From positions 47,667 to 111,666 of the forward strand of contig JAFEBM010000034.1 of NCBI GenBank assembly GCA_018242685.1: a stretch of 64,000 bases of DNA, written 5' to 3'. Shown here piece by piece: positions 1 to 8,886 of this stretch. The DNA is from Nitrospira sp. (lineage in GTDB: Bacteria > Nitrospirota > Nitrospiria > Nitrospirales > Nitrospiraceae). A program made the position numbers and the translations under genes. Every line of letters begins with the position of its first letter. Within the stretch, counting starts at the first letter, position 1. The notes beneath the pieces were generated by a model. That model did not search any database. It was given only the letters and a program-made list of their open reading frames with translations, and was not told where the DNA came from.

Positions 1-398
1 AAATCTCTCGCGGTGAGGACACCGACCGGTTGATCTTGTTTCGTCACGATGAGGATCGGTGTCCCGGTGGACATCATAAGTGCCGAGGCCTCATCCATCG
101 ATCGATCGTACTCGATGAATTGGACCGGTCGTGTCATGATCGTCCGGACTTCGATGTGATCCGGTTCGAGGCCCTGCGCGACAACCTTTTTGACGATGTC
201 GGTCGGCGTCATGAGTCCGAACCGAGCCTCTGTATCTTTGACGAGGAGGCAGGGCATTCGCTCGCGTTCCAAGAGCGATGCCGCCTCGGTGACCGATACA
301 TCGCCTGGAATCTGAACTACGCCGGGTGTCATCATGTGTGCAACCAGTATGGTCTGGTGATCCGAGGCCTTGGGCTGCTGGTCGTCCTTGTCCGCCAT
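1..398 (-). CDS. CBS-domain protein, C-terminus cut by window edge
   Basis: The reverse strand is open from an ATG at 398-396 to the window edge, so only about 132 N-terminal residues are visible. They form a tandem CBS pair: one unit around residues 18-75 (HMMTPGVVQIP, then LLVKDTEARFGLMTPTDIV) and a second starting near residue 80 (IRTIMTRPVQFI-like, then PILIVTKQDQPVGVLTARD). CBS pairs usually bind adenosyl nucleotides and act as sensors. A purine-rich AGAGGA lies about 12 bases upstream of the ATG. It is transcribed divergently from the next gene. Whether another domain follows cannot be seen. A second stand-alone CBS protein lies at 12613-12996. Confidence 0.85.
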   Translation of the reverse strand, partial: MADKDDQQPKASDHQTILVAHMMTPGVVQIPGDVSVTEAASLLERERMPCLLVKDTEARFGLMTPTDIVKKVVAQGLEPDHIEVRTIMTRPVQFIEYDRSMDEASALMMSTGTPILIVTKQDQPVGVLTARD

Positions 399-542
399 TC
401 CTCAGCGAGGTCCTCTTTCCTCACGAATCTGCCCCCCTCCTGGCTGCAATGTATGCAAAGTATAGCAGAAGGTACTTGGAGACCATGAGAGGTTGAAAGT
501 CTTGTCATTCAATGATTTGACGGCATACACTAGGACTGCATT

Positions 543-2045
543 TTGCCGCCGAGCAAGAGCGAAATGATGGCATTGAATGGGTCTTACCATAGGGAGTTCA
601 TTCGTCGGCTCAGGACAATTCCAACGCATGGGCTGGGGCTTTCCGTCGATATTCATGCTCCGGACCTCGCTAGCTTGCGGCGAAGTCTACAAGAACGTCA
701 AGTGCCGCCGACCTACCTTGAAGTGTTCCGTACAACACCCATGGCTTTGGCATCCACCAGAAAAGAGGCAGGCAACGATCTGCTGACCTATCATGGCGAA
801 GGGTTATGGATCACTCAGCCCGGGATAGTCGAGTCTACGGCGTTTAAACAGGAAATCGCCGAGGCTGCCGAACAACTGATGATCTTGCAAAGTGCCTGGC
901 TGAATCATGAGTGTGCGACAAAATATCTCACCGGCTATTATTACGGGACCTATCTTCCCCCCCTCTACACGCCGTTAAGTGCGAAGGTGGTGGCTGATAA
1001 TACACGATTGCTCCAACATCTGCTCGATCAACAGTGCCGGTTGGCCGATGGAAGCACGCCGTTGGTCCTGCTTGAAATGCCGTCGCTCACCTACTTTGTT
1101 GCAGGGACGATGTCCATCCCGAGGTTTTTTCGGGTCATCAGCGAACGGGCCCCCTGTGGGCTGGTCTTGGACGTGGGCCATCTCTGGACGGTGTTTCGAT
1201 ATTCCGGAGCGCATCTGGACATGCCGCTTACACGATTTGTCGAGGAATTTCTCAACGAGTTTCCCATGGATCGTGTGGTTGAGATTCACGTGGCGGGTCT
1301 GGCCGTTCATGAATCACACCGAATCCTCGATTCACGACTGAAGGGTGGTAGGGGTGATGACGCGCTTCCTGCCTGGATCGATGCCCATGCTGCCCCCATT
1401 CCGACCGTTTTGTTCGAGATGCTCGATCAGATTCTATGTCATCCTCAGCTCACCAGCCTGAAGGGCCTTGCCTTGGAAGTGGATACCAAACCGATCGAAT
1501 TGATCGTGGATGAATTCGCCGAATTCTCTCAGCGCTATGGGCCGCTGTTTTCACGGCTGAGCAATGCTGAACAGGTCGTACCGGAGTTCGATGCATGCTC
1601 ATTATCGGAAGGGTCGAGTTCGATATCTGACACGCACACGCTGGGAGTGGCCTACGATCGATATGCACAGGTACTGGCTGGTAAAACCGAGCCGGTGGGA
1701 ACAGAATGGAGCCAAGACCAGGCCAGTATCCAAAATTTGAACTTCTATCGTTCCGTCTATCTTCCTTATGAGATTCTCCACTGGGGAGGAAAGGTGGAGG
1801 ACATGTTTGTAGAATCCTGTCGTCGGCTCAGAGAGCGCGACGTATCGCTCGATGGATTTGTGGTGTTCTGGTTCCGTGAGCCACGACCCCTCTCTGGCAC
1901 CTACGATTTCTTCTTGCTGAAAGTCGAACGATTCGTGGAGTTTGTCCATCAAGTGGCGCCGGAGTTGCGAGGCATTGCCGAGAGAGAGGCCGAGGAGCTT
2001 CGGTGCGCCTACCGTTTTGCCAATGAACCGGGCCTTCCAGTGTAG
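543..2045 (+). CDS. DUF692/MNIO-like TIM-barrel protein, divergent, with extra C-terminal domain
   Basis: 500 residues if the TTG at 543 is used; ATG codons at 564 and 567 are alternatives and no Shine-Dalgarno clearly decides. Residues about 25-330 follow the layout of the DUF692 (multinuclear non-heme iron oxidase, MNIO) family: GLGLSVDIH near the start, LTYHGEGLW, LVLLEMPSLTYF, GLVLDVGHLW, VVEIHVAG and a late ALEVDTKP. Two positions differ from the usual family motifs: the expected ENPS reads EMPS, and the expected DVNN reads DVGH, which resembles xylose-isomerase-type barrels. The last 170 residues form an extra, probably helical domain I do not recognise. Characterised MNIOs modify cysteine-containing peptides; no precursor peptide or DUF2063-type partner is visible here. 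The dus gene starts 11 bases downstream, so the two may be co-transcribed. Family assignment is moderate; function unknown. Confidence 0.6.
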   Translation: MPPSKSEMMALNGSYHREFIRRLRTIPTHGLGLSVDIHAPDLASLRRSLQERQVPPTYLEVFRTTPMALASTRKEAGNDLLTYHGEGLWITQPGIVESTAFKQEIAEAAEQLMILQSAWLNHECATKYLTGYYYGTYLPPLYTPLSAKVVADNTRLLQHLLDQQCRLADGSTPLVLLEMPSLTYFVAGTMSIPRFFRVISERAPCGLVLDVGHLWTVFRYSGAHLDMPLTRFVEEFLNEFPMDRVVEIHVAGLAVHESHRILDSRLKGGRGDDALPAWIDAHAAPIPTVLFEMLDQILCHPQLTSLKGLALEVDTKPIELIVDEFAEFSQRYGPLFSRLSNAEQVVPEFDACSLSEGSSSISDTHTLGVAYDRYAQVLAGKTEPVGTEWSQDQASIQNLNFYRSVYLPYEILHWGGKVEDMFVESCRRLRERDVSLDGFVVFWFREPRPLSGTYDFFLLKVERFVEFVHQVAPELRGIAEREAEELRCAYRFANEPGLPV

Positions 2046-2055
2046 GAAAGCTGAT

Positions 2056-3231
2056 ATGAACTTTTGGCTGAGCCTCCCACGTCCGCTCATAGGGTTGTCC
2101 CCAATGGATGGTGTGACCGATGCCTGCTTTCGATCCGTGATCGCCCAGCAGGGGAGGCCGGACGTCAGTTTTACAGAATTTACGCACGTCCATGACGTCT
2201 GTCACGGACCGGAGATTCATTTGGAGACGCTCCTGTATAGCGAGAGGGAGCGTCCAATTGTGGCGCAGCTCTATGGGAAAGACCCGGATCTCTTTTATTT
2301 GGCGGCGCTGGCGGTATGCGAGCTGGGCTTCGACGGGCTGGATATCAACATGGGTTGTCCGTCGAAGAGCGTGGCGTCATCCGGATCAGGTGCCGGATTG
2401 ATCCGCACTCCGGAACTGGCCCGCACGATCATGCAGGCCGCCAAACGTGGGATCGAGGATTGGGCTGGTGGACGGACCCTTGAACAAGCGGGTTTTCGAC
2501 CGGCGCGAGTCGCCATGTTTGAACGTCTGAATCGTCAGCGCGGCAACACTGGCCTAACCCGTCGGCGCCGACTGCCACTTTCCGTGAAGACCCGGCTTGG
2601 CTATGACTCAGTGACGGTTGAGGGATGGGTCGAGCAGCTTTTGATGGAGCAGCCGGCCGTGATCTCGCTTCATGGACGGACGCTTCGGCAAATGTATCGA
2701 GGCTCGGCGGACTGGTCGGCCATTGGACGCGCTGCCACACTGGTGCGGGGAACCGGAACCTTGTTATTGGGGAATGGGGACATTCAGAACCTTGATGACA
2801 TCGCGGTACGGGTTCGTGAAACCGATGTCGATGGCGTGTTGGTCGGGCGGGGCGTACTTGGCGCACCCTGGTTCTTTCGCTCAAAAGAGCAAGCTCGCAT
2901 GCGAACCCGTGGCATGAAGGATATCGACATTGGACGAGATCCCGGCGAGGTTTCGCTGAACGAGCGCTTCGCTGTGCTGGTCGATCATGCGCAACAGTTC
3001 CAGGCGCTGGTTGGGGAAAAGCAATTCTATCGTATGCGCAAACATCTCGGCTGGTATTGTAAGGGCTTTCCACATGCCGCCTCGCTTCGCGCACAGATGG
3101 TGCGCGTCTCTTCCGTCGAAGCACTCCATGCCCTCCTCGCAGATTTCCACGATCGACCGGAAGCCATCACGGACCTACCCCAGGCCGAATCGGTCGATGA
3201 GTCTGGTCTGCTGGTTTCACGATGCAGCTAG
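2056..3231 (+). CDS. dus: tRNA-dihydrouridine synthase
   Basis: 391 residues from the ATG at 2056, which has AGGAAAG just upstream; an upstream open stretch from 1942 overlaps the previous gene and is rejected. Dus enzymes use FMN and NADPH to reduce uridines in the tRNA D-loop. Visible family landmarks: LIGLSPMDGVTDACFR at the N-terminus (FMN-barrel start), NMGCPSKSV with the catalytic Cys, SVKTRLGYD and ISLHGRTLRQMY, then LLGNGDI and DGVLVGRGVLGAPWFF (phosphate-binding loop). A Gln/Arg-rich insertion of about 40 residues precedes the VKTR motif. The 3' end overlaps maf by 10 bases, indicating an operon. I cannot tell DusA, B or C specificity. Confidence 0.93.
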   Translation: MNFWLSLPRPLIGLSPMDGVTDACFRSVIAQQGRPDVSFTEFTHVHDVCHGPEIHLETLLYSERERPIVAQLYGKDPDLFYLAALAVCELGFDGLDINMGCPSKSVASSGSGAGLIRTPELARTIMQAAKRGIEDWAGGRTLEQAGFRPARVAMFERLNRQRGNTGLTRRRRLPLSVKTRLGYDSVTVEGWVEQLLMEQPAVISLHGRTLRQMYRGSADWSAIGRAATLVRGTGTLLLGNGDIQNLDDIAVRVRETDVDGVLVGRGVLGAPWFFRSKEQARMRTRGMKDIDIGRDPGEVSLNERFAVLVDHAQQFQALVGEKQFYRMRKHLGWYCKGFPHAASLRAQMVRVSSVEALHALLADFHDRPEAITDLPQAESVDESGLLVSRCS

Positions 3232-3854
3232 TGCTGGCGTCGAGTTCGCCACGCCGTCGGGAACTCCTGGCCCTGTTGGGTCTTTCTTTCGAGGTGTGCC
3301 CGTCGGAGTTCCACGAGCATCCCACGGCCGGGTTGTCGCCTGTCGAGCAGGTTAGGCGCTTCGCGTGTGAAAAGGCGAGATCCGTGGCACTGGTGAGACC
3401 ACGAGCCCTCGTGCTCGGCAGCGATACCGTGATCGATCTCGATGGACAACTACTCGGGAAGCCGAAGGATCTTGTGGATGCACGCGACATGCTGGCACGT
3501 CTGGCCGGCCGTTCGCATCATGTCCATACCGCCGTCGCTTTATGCGATCACGGGCGAAACATTGAATCAGTGGAGGTTGCCACGGCGGAAGTCCGGATGA
3601 AAGCGGACCTCGATCAAGCGTATGAACGGTATCTTGCATCGGAGGAATCGTTAGGCAAAGCCGGAGCCTATGCGATCCAAGGACTCGGTGGAGATCTCGT
3701 GGAACGGATCATCGGCGACTATACGACCGTGGTGGGATTACCGCTGAAGCTTGTGGCGCAGCTGCTTCGGTCAGCCGGTTATCCGCTTCTCGTGAACGTC
3801 GAAGACCTGTATCGGCGCAAGCCATATGCGAATTGGAATCGGTTCACGACCTAA
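3222..3854 (+). CDS. maf: Maf-family nucleotide pyrophosphatase
   Basis: 210 residues. Maf proteins hydrolyse non-canonical or pyrimidine nucleoside triphosphates to monophosphates and pyrophosphate, limiting their incorporation into DNA or RNA. The N-terminal LASSSPRRRELLALLG signature is intact, followed by VLGSDTVIDLDG, LAGRSHHVHTAVAL and GKAGAYAIQGLGG, the features of the dTTP/UTP-type Maf. Length is normal for the family. The ATG lies inside the last codons of dus (10-base overlap), so translation is probably coupled. The last 25 residues (LLVNVEDLYRRKPYANWNRF region) extend slightly beyond the usual core. Confidence 0.95.
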   Translation: MQLVLASSSPRRRELLALLGLSFEVCPSEFHEHPTAGLSPVEQVRRFACEKARSVALVRPRALVLGSDTVIDLDGQLLGKPKDLVDARDMLARLAGRSHHVHTAVALCDHGRNIESVEVATAEVRMKADLDQAYERYLASEESLGKAGAYAIQGLGGDLVERIIGDYTTVVGLPLKLVAQLLRSAGYPLLVNVEDLYRRKPYANWNRFTT

Positions 3855-3923
3855 TTGCAAAGGCATGATGGTTCACCTAGAATGCATAAGACCTCGACGT
3901 GTCGGCGCTATAAAAGGGAAGGC

Positions 3924-4571
3924 ATGACTGGTTGCAAACAGCTTGCGTCACTGCTGGGCTTGATCGGAGTCCTTGCGGCAGGGACCAGCGGCGTATGGGC
4001 GATTGACGTCAATCTGTCCTCAGACGAGGCGCACAAAGCGCTGGAGATTGGTCGAATTCCGATGGAAAAGACCAATTCGCCGGAAGACGTGAAGAAAGTC
4101 CTTCAGCAGGCGTCCTTAGCGACCCGGGTGGGTGCCGACCCAGAGAAGGACCCCTGCGGCGCGAGCGCTGTCCTTCGCACCAAGCGGTATCGACTCGAAG
4201 CCTTTGGTCGCCAAGAGGCGGCGGAATCGAAGAAACGAAAGACAGATGTACGCATGCCCGAGGAGTTTATCCAGAAAGTGATGGACATGCCCAACATGGA
4301 AATGGACGTGCAGTTGTGCGGCGATGACGAGTATTTCGCCGAGGGCGCATTGATCGAATTGCAGCAAGGATCGAAGCGGATCAAGCCGATCGACATCGGT
4401 AAGGCCGAACGGGGGCGAAAGAACGAAAGCAGCGGCCCAGCTTTCCGGTCACGGTTCACGGCGCTCTTCGCCTACGAACAATTTGACCCCGCTGCCTCGT
4501 CCGTGTTCGTCGTCAATCTGCAAGACGGAACGGAGATCAGAATTCCCGCCGAGTTGTCCAAAGTGAAGTAA
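3924..4571 (+). CDS. secreted protein of unknown function
   Basis: 215 residues from ATG 3924, chosen because AAAAGGGAAGG lies just upstream and the product then begins with a clean signal peptide (MTGCKQLASLLGLIGVL, cleavage after GVWA). In-frame TTG 3855 and ATG 3882 would add a non-signal-like extension. The mature part is charged and rich in Lys and Glu, with two Cys (DPCGASAVL and MDVQLCGDD) that could form a disulphide. No recognised domain. It follows maf by 69 bases and may be the last gene of that transcript. Confidence 0.75.
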   Translation: MTGCKQLASLLGLIGVLAAGTSGVWAIDVNLSSDEAHKALEIGRIPMEKTNSPEDVKKVLQQASLATRVGADPEKDPCGASAVLRTKRYRLEAFGRQEAAESKKRKTDVRMPEEFIQKVMDMPNMEMDVQLCGDDEYFAEGALIELQQGSKRIKPIDIGKAERGRKNESSGPAFRSRFTALFAYEQFDPAASSVFVVNLQDGTEIRIPAELSKVK

Positions 4572-4683
4572 ACGGCACTCCGGTTCAGACTTCTCCGCAG
4601 CAGCTCACTAACTGCCTTGAGCAGTGCTCAAAAGCCAGATCAAAGAGGGAGGGGAGTATTTTATCTTGACGCGTAGTGACTGC

Positions 4684-4914
4684 TTATCCTGTAGCAGCGA
4701 TGGCCTGTTCTGCCTCCTGAGGCAATTCAACCTGAACAAAATAAAAGGCGGGGTAAATATAATCGTCGCCTGATTCATCGATCACGCGAAGGTACCCATC
4801 CTTTTCCACTTTGGGATCCACGATTCTCCGGTAGACCTTGCGTGTTTCCAGATCATCGCATTCGTCATTTTTGACACACAGAACGAACTTATGGGTTTTC
4901 AGTTTTCGTCGCAT
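4684..4914 (-). CDS. small conserved-looking protein, first of two
   Basis: 76 residues, ATG start. Basic N-terminus (MRRKLKTHKFVLCVKN), then a charged middle (DECDDLETRKVYRRIVD) and a hydrophobic aromatic stretch (DYIYPAFYFVQVELP). It reads like a compact beta-rich protein and not random sequence. It lies only 10 bases downstream of the 77-residue gene at 4925-5158 on the same strand, so the two probably form a bicistronic unit. I do not recognise the family. Such tight pairs of small genes are often toxin-antitoxin modules, but nothing in the sequence proves that. Confidence 0.65.
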   Translation of the reverse strand: MRRKLKTHKFVLCVKNDECDDLETRKVYRRIVDPKVEKDGYLRVIDESGDDYIYPAFYFVQVELPQEAEQAIAATG

Positions 4915-4924
4915 AATTGTTTCC

Positions 4925-5158
4925 TCAGTCCAGGAATCGTTTGATCTTCATCTTCTTGCGCCCGATGCCATGTGCCTCGTACCAGTGTATTTCAGCGAGT
5001 CTGGTCATTCCGCCCATCAGCCTGACCTGTGCCCTGCCCTTGAGCTTCCTCCAACGCCCTGAGCCGAACGTCCGACGAAGCCGCATGATATCCCTAATCC
5101 TACCACCCACGGCGATCGTTTCGACTTCACCGATTTCACCAACGATCTCAAAATACAC
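4925..5158 (-). CDS. small conserved-looking protein, second of two
   Basis: 77 residues using GTG at 5158-5156. The sequence begins VYFEIVGEIGEVETIAVGG, then RRTFGSGRWRKLKGRAQVRL, and ends EIHWYEAHGIGRKKMKIKRF. I recall similar proteins starting VYFEI and ending with WYEAHGIGRK as recurrent small hypotheticals in cyanobacteria and other bacteria; this is memory, not a search. Strongly basic C-terminal half suggests nucleic-acid contact. First gene of a pair with 4684-4914. Function unknown. Confidence 0.65.
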   Translation of the reverse strand: MYFEIVGEIGEVETIAVGGRIRDIMRLRRTFGSGRWRKLKGRAQVRLMGGMTRLAEIHWYEAHGIGRKKMKIKRFLD

Positions 5159-5850
5159 GAGACCATTGTAGGTTCGGTTGTGTCAAGAAGCAATCGCATA
5201 TTGGTTGTGTTTCGTGGCAGTCCACAAGGTGGCCTGATTGAGAAGATTTGCACGGAAACACAACCCTAAGCGCGTGGGTCATTGTCTTACTACGGGAAAG
5301 GTATACAATTAGAGGTCATATGGCAGGTACACAACGCGATTATCAAGCGACCGGATTGTCCATGACCTACTCGGACTCGTGCATGAAGCCGATCGTTGTA
5401 AGGGTATTTCCTGCCGAGATGTCCGATCATCTTGGCATGCACGATGCGACGGCCAGCTGCCGGCTGAAACGGGCAGGTAGGTTATGCACGATACAAGATC
5501 TGACCCTACTCATGTGACGGGACATCACGGCTTCCACAAACAGCCAGTGGTCTTTCGCCGTTACCCCAACCGTCTCTTCACGGCCCGGACACATGCTCGA
5601 TCCGTTCCCACTGATCGTCACGCAATCCATACCGTCGCATCATTCATAAGCCCCTCTTGATGCCCTGTGAACAGGGAATCACAATATGATTCTTGTGTGA
5701 ATCCGGAACACAATCAGCCCGCTAATTGACGACACACCCTAGTAAAGAAAAGATTTTCGTCCAGTATTTTCTCCAGGTGAGATCGTACCACTTTTGCACT
5801 ATGCTGGTCTCAGTTGTTTTGTTTCCTTCCTATTATGGCCAAGCCGATAA
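5159..5850 (+). other. gene-poor stretch upstream of IS630 remnant
   Basis: About 690 bases with no supported gene on either strand. An 89-residue open frame at 5248-5517 has no ribosome site and no recognisable motif. A possible promoter-like TTGTCT and TATACAAT pair around 5283-5309 has a short spacer of about 14. The region marks the left edge of accessory patch A. Confidence 0.5.
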
Positions 5851-6310
5851 TCATTGAAAGGCTTTCACGATCTGGTCGATAGAAGCGACTTCCTGATATT
5901 CCCTGTGTTTCTTGAGCGCGGCGAAGTCATGCTCGATGGGGTTCAGGTCGGGCGAATAGGACGGCAAACACAGCAGCGTGGTACCGGTGCGCTCGATGAG
6001 TTGCGCCGTTTCCGGCGATTTGCGAAAGGCCGCGTTGTCCATGATGACCAGGTGCTCGCGGGTCAGACGCGGACACAACCTGGCCTTGAGCCAGGAATTG
6101 AATACCGCGGCATCGCACGTGCCTTCGAAGAGGAAAGGTTCTTCAAAATCCGGCCCGACGCGGGCGGCGATCAGTAAGGTGCGTGGTCTGCTGTGTCCGG
6201 ACGTCAGGCCGTACACGCGCGGTCCTTTGGGCGCATACCCATAGCGGGGAGTCACGGAAGGGGCGAAGCCGCACTCATCGACATGAATGAGCTGTAGGAA
6301 GGGCAGCTTA
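5851..6310 (-). pseudogene. IS630-family transposase, C-terminal half only
   Basis: Reading the reverse strand from about 6310 gives DKLPFLQLIHVDECGFAPS, then TPRYGYAPKGPRVYG, LVIMDNAAFRKSP and LCLPSYSPDLNPIEHDFAALK: the second and third acidic blocks of the DDE domain of IS630/Tc1-type transposases (D in VDECGF, D in MDNA, E in NPIEHDFA). The frame meets a TGA at about 6323 and no N-terminal HTH part follows, so the 5' half is missing. I could not find paired terminal inverted repeats. The other half-type fragment (N-terminal HTH) starts at 63879 in this window, but the two are 57 kb apart and need not be related copies. Confidence 0.8.
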
Positions 6311-6774
6311 TCACGATGATTCCTTTTTCAGGATTGTCGGGGCACCAATCTTCCGGTTTGGCGAGCGGTGCTTGGTATTCGTCCTCCGAGCGGGTAACTC
6401 GTGCAACCACCTGGTCACAAGCTGGTTTCATGGTGTGTTCAGGGAATTGTGGGTCGAGAAGGCTGGCGAAGGGACCAGCAAACGGTTCCTATGGAAGTAT
6501 TGTTGCGCACATTGTTTACTTTTTAAGTGGAGAGACGGAGAGTTGCATTGCCAGCATAAGTGGTCTGTGGGAAGCGAGAGTGACGTCGGGAGATTAAGAA
6601 ATTCTATGAGGGGAGGTGGGCCCGGCACTAGAGAAACGATGACTCCATTGAGCGGGGCAAGCAATGATGATGCCATTGTGAAGCAGCCTGATCGACCTCG
6701 CGCCCTTTGTATTGGAATTACAAAACCAAAGAGGATTTTTGGGAAGGCTCAAACACACAAGGAGGATTAAGAGA
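6311..6774 (+). other. intergenic, no supported gene
   Basis: Two open frames (6316-6597 and 6372-6770 on the forward strand) show no recognised motif, poor codon character and no ribosome site. The only clear signal is the strong AAGGAGG at 6758-6764, which serves the disrupted gene starting at 6775. Confidence 0.45.
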
Positions 6775-7576
6775 ATGCAAAACATTCCTAAAGACTGGTT
6801 ATCGGACTTTGTGGCAATCGGTCAATCTGTTGCTGAGGTTGCGATAAAGATACTACCTTTCTGTTGCTGAGGTTGCGATAAAGATACTACCTTTGCTCTT
6901 GTCGAAGGGTGATCCGAGAAGCAGCGAGTATAGCGAGTATCAGGTGGGCACTCTTAAGTTCTATGCCACGCCAGCTAGCGGCGGCACTGATGTCTGGGTG
7001 GTTCCGGCATCGGATCAGGACGGGACAGTGGTGCTTAACTTAACTGAAATAGAATCTGACCAGTCATTTGCAGCAACCATGACAATACCCCCGTCCTCGG
7101 ATCCGATCAACATCACCGCGGAGTTCTTTTCGGCTTCAGACGGATCAGTCTCAGTGACAAAGCCGGAGAGGTCTTCTCGCGGTCTAGGAGGCCCGAATCT
7201 GAAGACGTTGACAACCTTTCTTAACAAAGGCGTTTCCTTAGGGCAGACGTTTATGATTGCGACTGCGCTCGCCGGACAATTTAAGGGGAAGATTGGCAAG
7301 GACGAAAAAGGCCTTTACAAATTCAGTCTAGGTTTTACGAAGCCGATCACGGAAGTGTCGGGAAGAGTCACAGCAACATCCCCACAGGGTTCGAGCTCCA
7401 CGATCGAGTTCAAAAAGAAACCATTGGGCGAGGGGGAGATAGACATCTACTTCCCGGCGGGGACCAACTTAGAACCTTGTGTGAGCTGGGCGTCGATCGA
7501 GATCGATGTCTCCAACGCTCTTTTTGACGAGATCATCGCAGAATCACGGGCCAAAACTCGCCACATCAAGCATTAA
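6775..7576 (+). pseudogene. gene of unknown function frameshifted by a 34-bp tandem duplication
   Basis: An ATG at 6775 with a near-perfect AAGGAGG 10 bases upstream starts MQNIPKDWLSDFVAIGQSVA. The frame then enters two identical copies of a 34-base unit (6827-6860 and 6861-6894) and stops soon after at TGA in the second copy. If one copy is removed, the ATG frame joins exactly to the downstream frame that runs to 7576 (34 is one more than a multiple of three). The reconstructed protein of about 255 residues continues LPLLLSKGDPRSSEYSEY, with beta-rich, Thr/Ser-rich sequence. No known domain recognised. It sits 28 bases before the glycosyltransferase gene. Either a recent null mutation, a phase-variable switch, or an assembly error. 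Confidence 0.8.
6827..6894 (+). repeat. exact 34-bp tandem duplication inside a coding region
   Basis: Copy 1 is 6827-6860 and copy 2 is 6861-6894; both begin CTGTTGCTGAGG and end ACTACCTTT with no mismatch. Because the unit is not a multiple of three, it shifts the reading frame of the gene starting at 6775. Perfect identity suggests a very recent event. Confidence 0.95.
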
Positions 7577-7604
7577 CAGAATGCCGGGGAAATGGGAGTC
7601 CGGG

Positions 7605-8834
7605 ATGCATCGGCTACTTTTGATTTCGGATGGCGCCGTGAGTACTGGTTTCGCTCGTGTGACGACCGCAATATTTACTCAACTGCAGCATGAATTCGAG
7701 ATTCATCAGCTTGCGATCGGTTATCGCGGAGATCCTCACGATTTGCCTTGGAAGGTGTACCCAGCTCTCATTGGTGGCGATGTTTTTGGAGTTAACAGAG
7801 TGAGGGAGCTACTCGAACGAATTCGTCCGAATATAGTTTTCATCATGAACGACCTACCTTGTCTATGCGGGTACGCTGTGCCGCTGGCCTCCTCTGGCCG
7901 CAATGTCAACTGCGTGGCGTATTTCCCGGTTGACGGCGGACCGGTCGAGCCGGAACTGGTCGCGCCACTGCTGAGGTGCATCGATACTTTTGTCACTTAT
8001 ACGCAGTGGTCTGGGAATGAGGCACTGAATGCTATCCGTGAGGCGCGGTATCTTGATGCCGATCTTCCTCAAAGGGAGGTATTAGTTATTCCGCATGGTA
8101 TCGACACCGATTCCTTCTTTCCTCTTTGCCCGCTGTCGTAACCTGATGGTTTGCGACATTCGAGGAATCTGGCACGAGCCCAGTTGTTCCCCGAAGACGA
8201 TAGCCTTCAAGATGCTTTTATTGTCTTGAACGCAAATCGAAATCAACCAAGGAAGCGGATTGATTTGACCGTAGAGAGTTTCGCCATATTTGCTCGAGGC
8301 AAACCTCCCAACGTGAAGTTGTGCCTGCACATGGGAACCACCGACCTTGGTTGGCCTCTTCACATTTTGGCGCGACGTTTTGGAATTTCAGACCGCTTGA
8401 TATTGACGTGGCAACATCAAGAGGTCCCCACTTTAAGCACCTCCCACCTAAATCTAATTTTTAACGCATGCGACGTTGGTATTAACACGGCATGCGCAGA
8501 AGGATGGGGCTTGGTTAGTTTTGAACACGCAGCTACGGGTGCGGCACAGATTGTGCCCGGGCTTACCTCACAACATGAAATCTGGAAGGGGGCGCCGCAA
8601 TTCCTTGAGCCCCGTTTTGTTGTGACGAGAGAACGATCCTTGATGAACGAATACTACATTTCACCGGAAGAGACAGCCTGTGTGCTGAACGACCTCTACT
8701 ATGACCGAACCAAACTTCATGAAATAGGTCTCCGTTGCCATGTAAGAGCCACGAGTAACGAACTGAGTTGGTCTGCAATCACGAATAGATGGCGGGCGGT
8801 TCTATCTCAGGCGCTAACGGACAACTCGTCGTGA
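7605..8834 (+). pseudogene. GT4-type glycosyltransferase interrupted by an in-frame TAA
   Basis: ATG 7605 is preferred over 7581 because GGGAG lies upstream at a normal distance. The first half (MHRLLLISDGAVSTGFARV, GPVEPEL, VLVIPHGIDTDSFFPL) is the N-terminal Rossmann part and hinge of a family 4 glycosyltransferase. The frame stops at TAA 8139-8141, but the very same frame continues without any other stop to 8834: AFIVLNANRNQPRKRIDLTV, RLILTWQH, GINTACAEGWGLVSFEHAA, the donor-binding half with the typical E-rich EGWGLVSFE loop. So one substitution, not a frameshift, splits a roughly 409-codon gene. It probably acted on an extracellular glycan together with the methyltransferase downstream. 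Reinitiation at TTG 8151 could still make the C-terminal half, but a split GT4 would be unusual. Confidence 0.85.
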
Positions 8835-8886
8835 TTCGAAAAGCGGTCGGAAACGAAATGCTTAGTGACATGGACTCCTGCAAGGA

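Noticed and set aside
30..488. 152-residue forward open frame
   Set aside because: It lies opposite a convincing CBS-domain frame and has no family features.
1942..2055. N-terminal extension of the dus gene
   Set aside because: It overlaps the previous gene and gives non-family sequence; ATG 2056 has a ribosome site and begins at the family start.
5129..5200. TTGACA and TACAAT boxes upstream of the gene at 4925-5158
   Set aside because: The spacer is only about 10 bases, too short for a sigma-70 promoter.
5248..5517. 89-residue forward open frame
   Set aside because: No ribosome site, no motif, irregular composition.
6372..6770. 132-residue forward open frame
   Set aside because: No recognisable domain and overlaps another equally poor frame; treated as non-coding.
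6827..6894. Possible start of a CRISPR-like repeat array
   Set aside because: Only two adjacent copies with no spacer; it is a simple tandem duplication. No CRISPR array was seen in the window.
8151..8834. Independent second glycosyltransferase gene
   Set aside because: It is the C-terminal half of the preceding enzyme in the same frame, not a separate gene.
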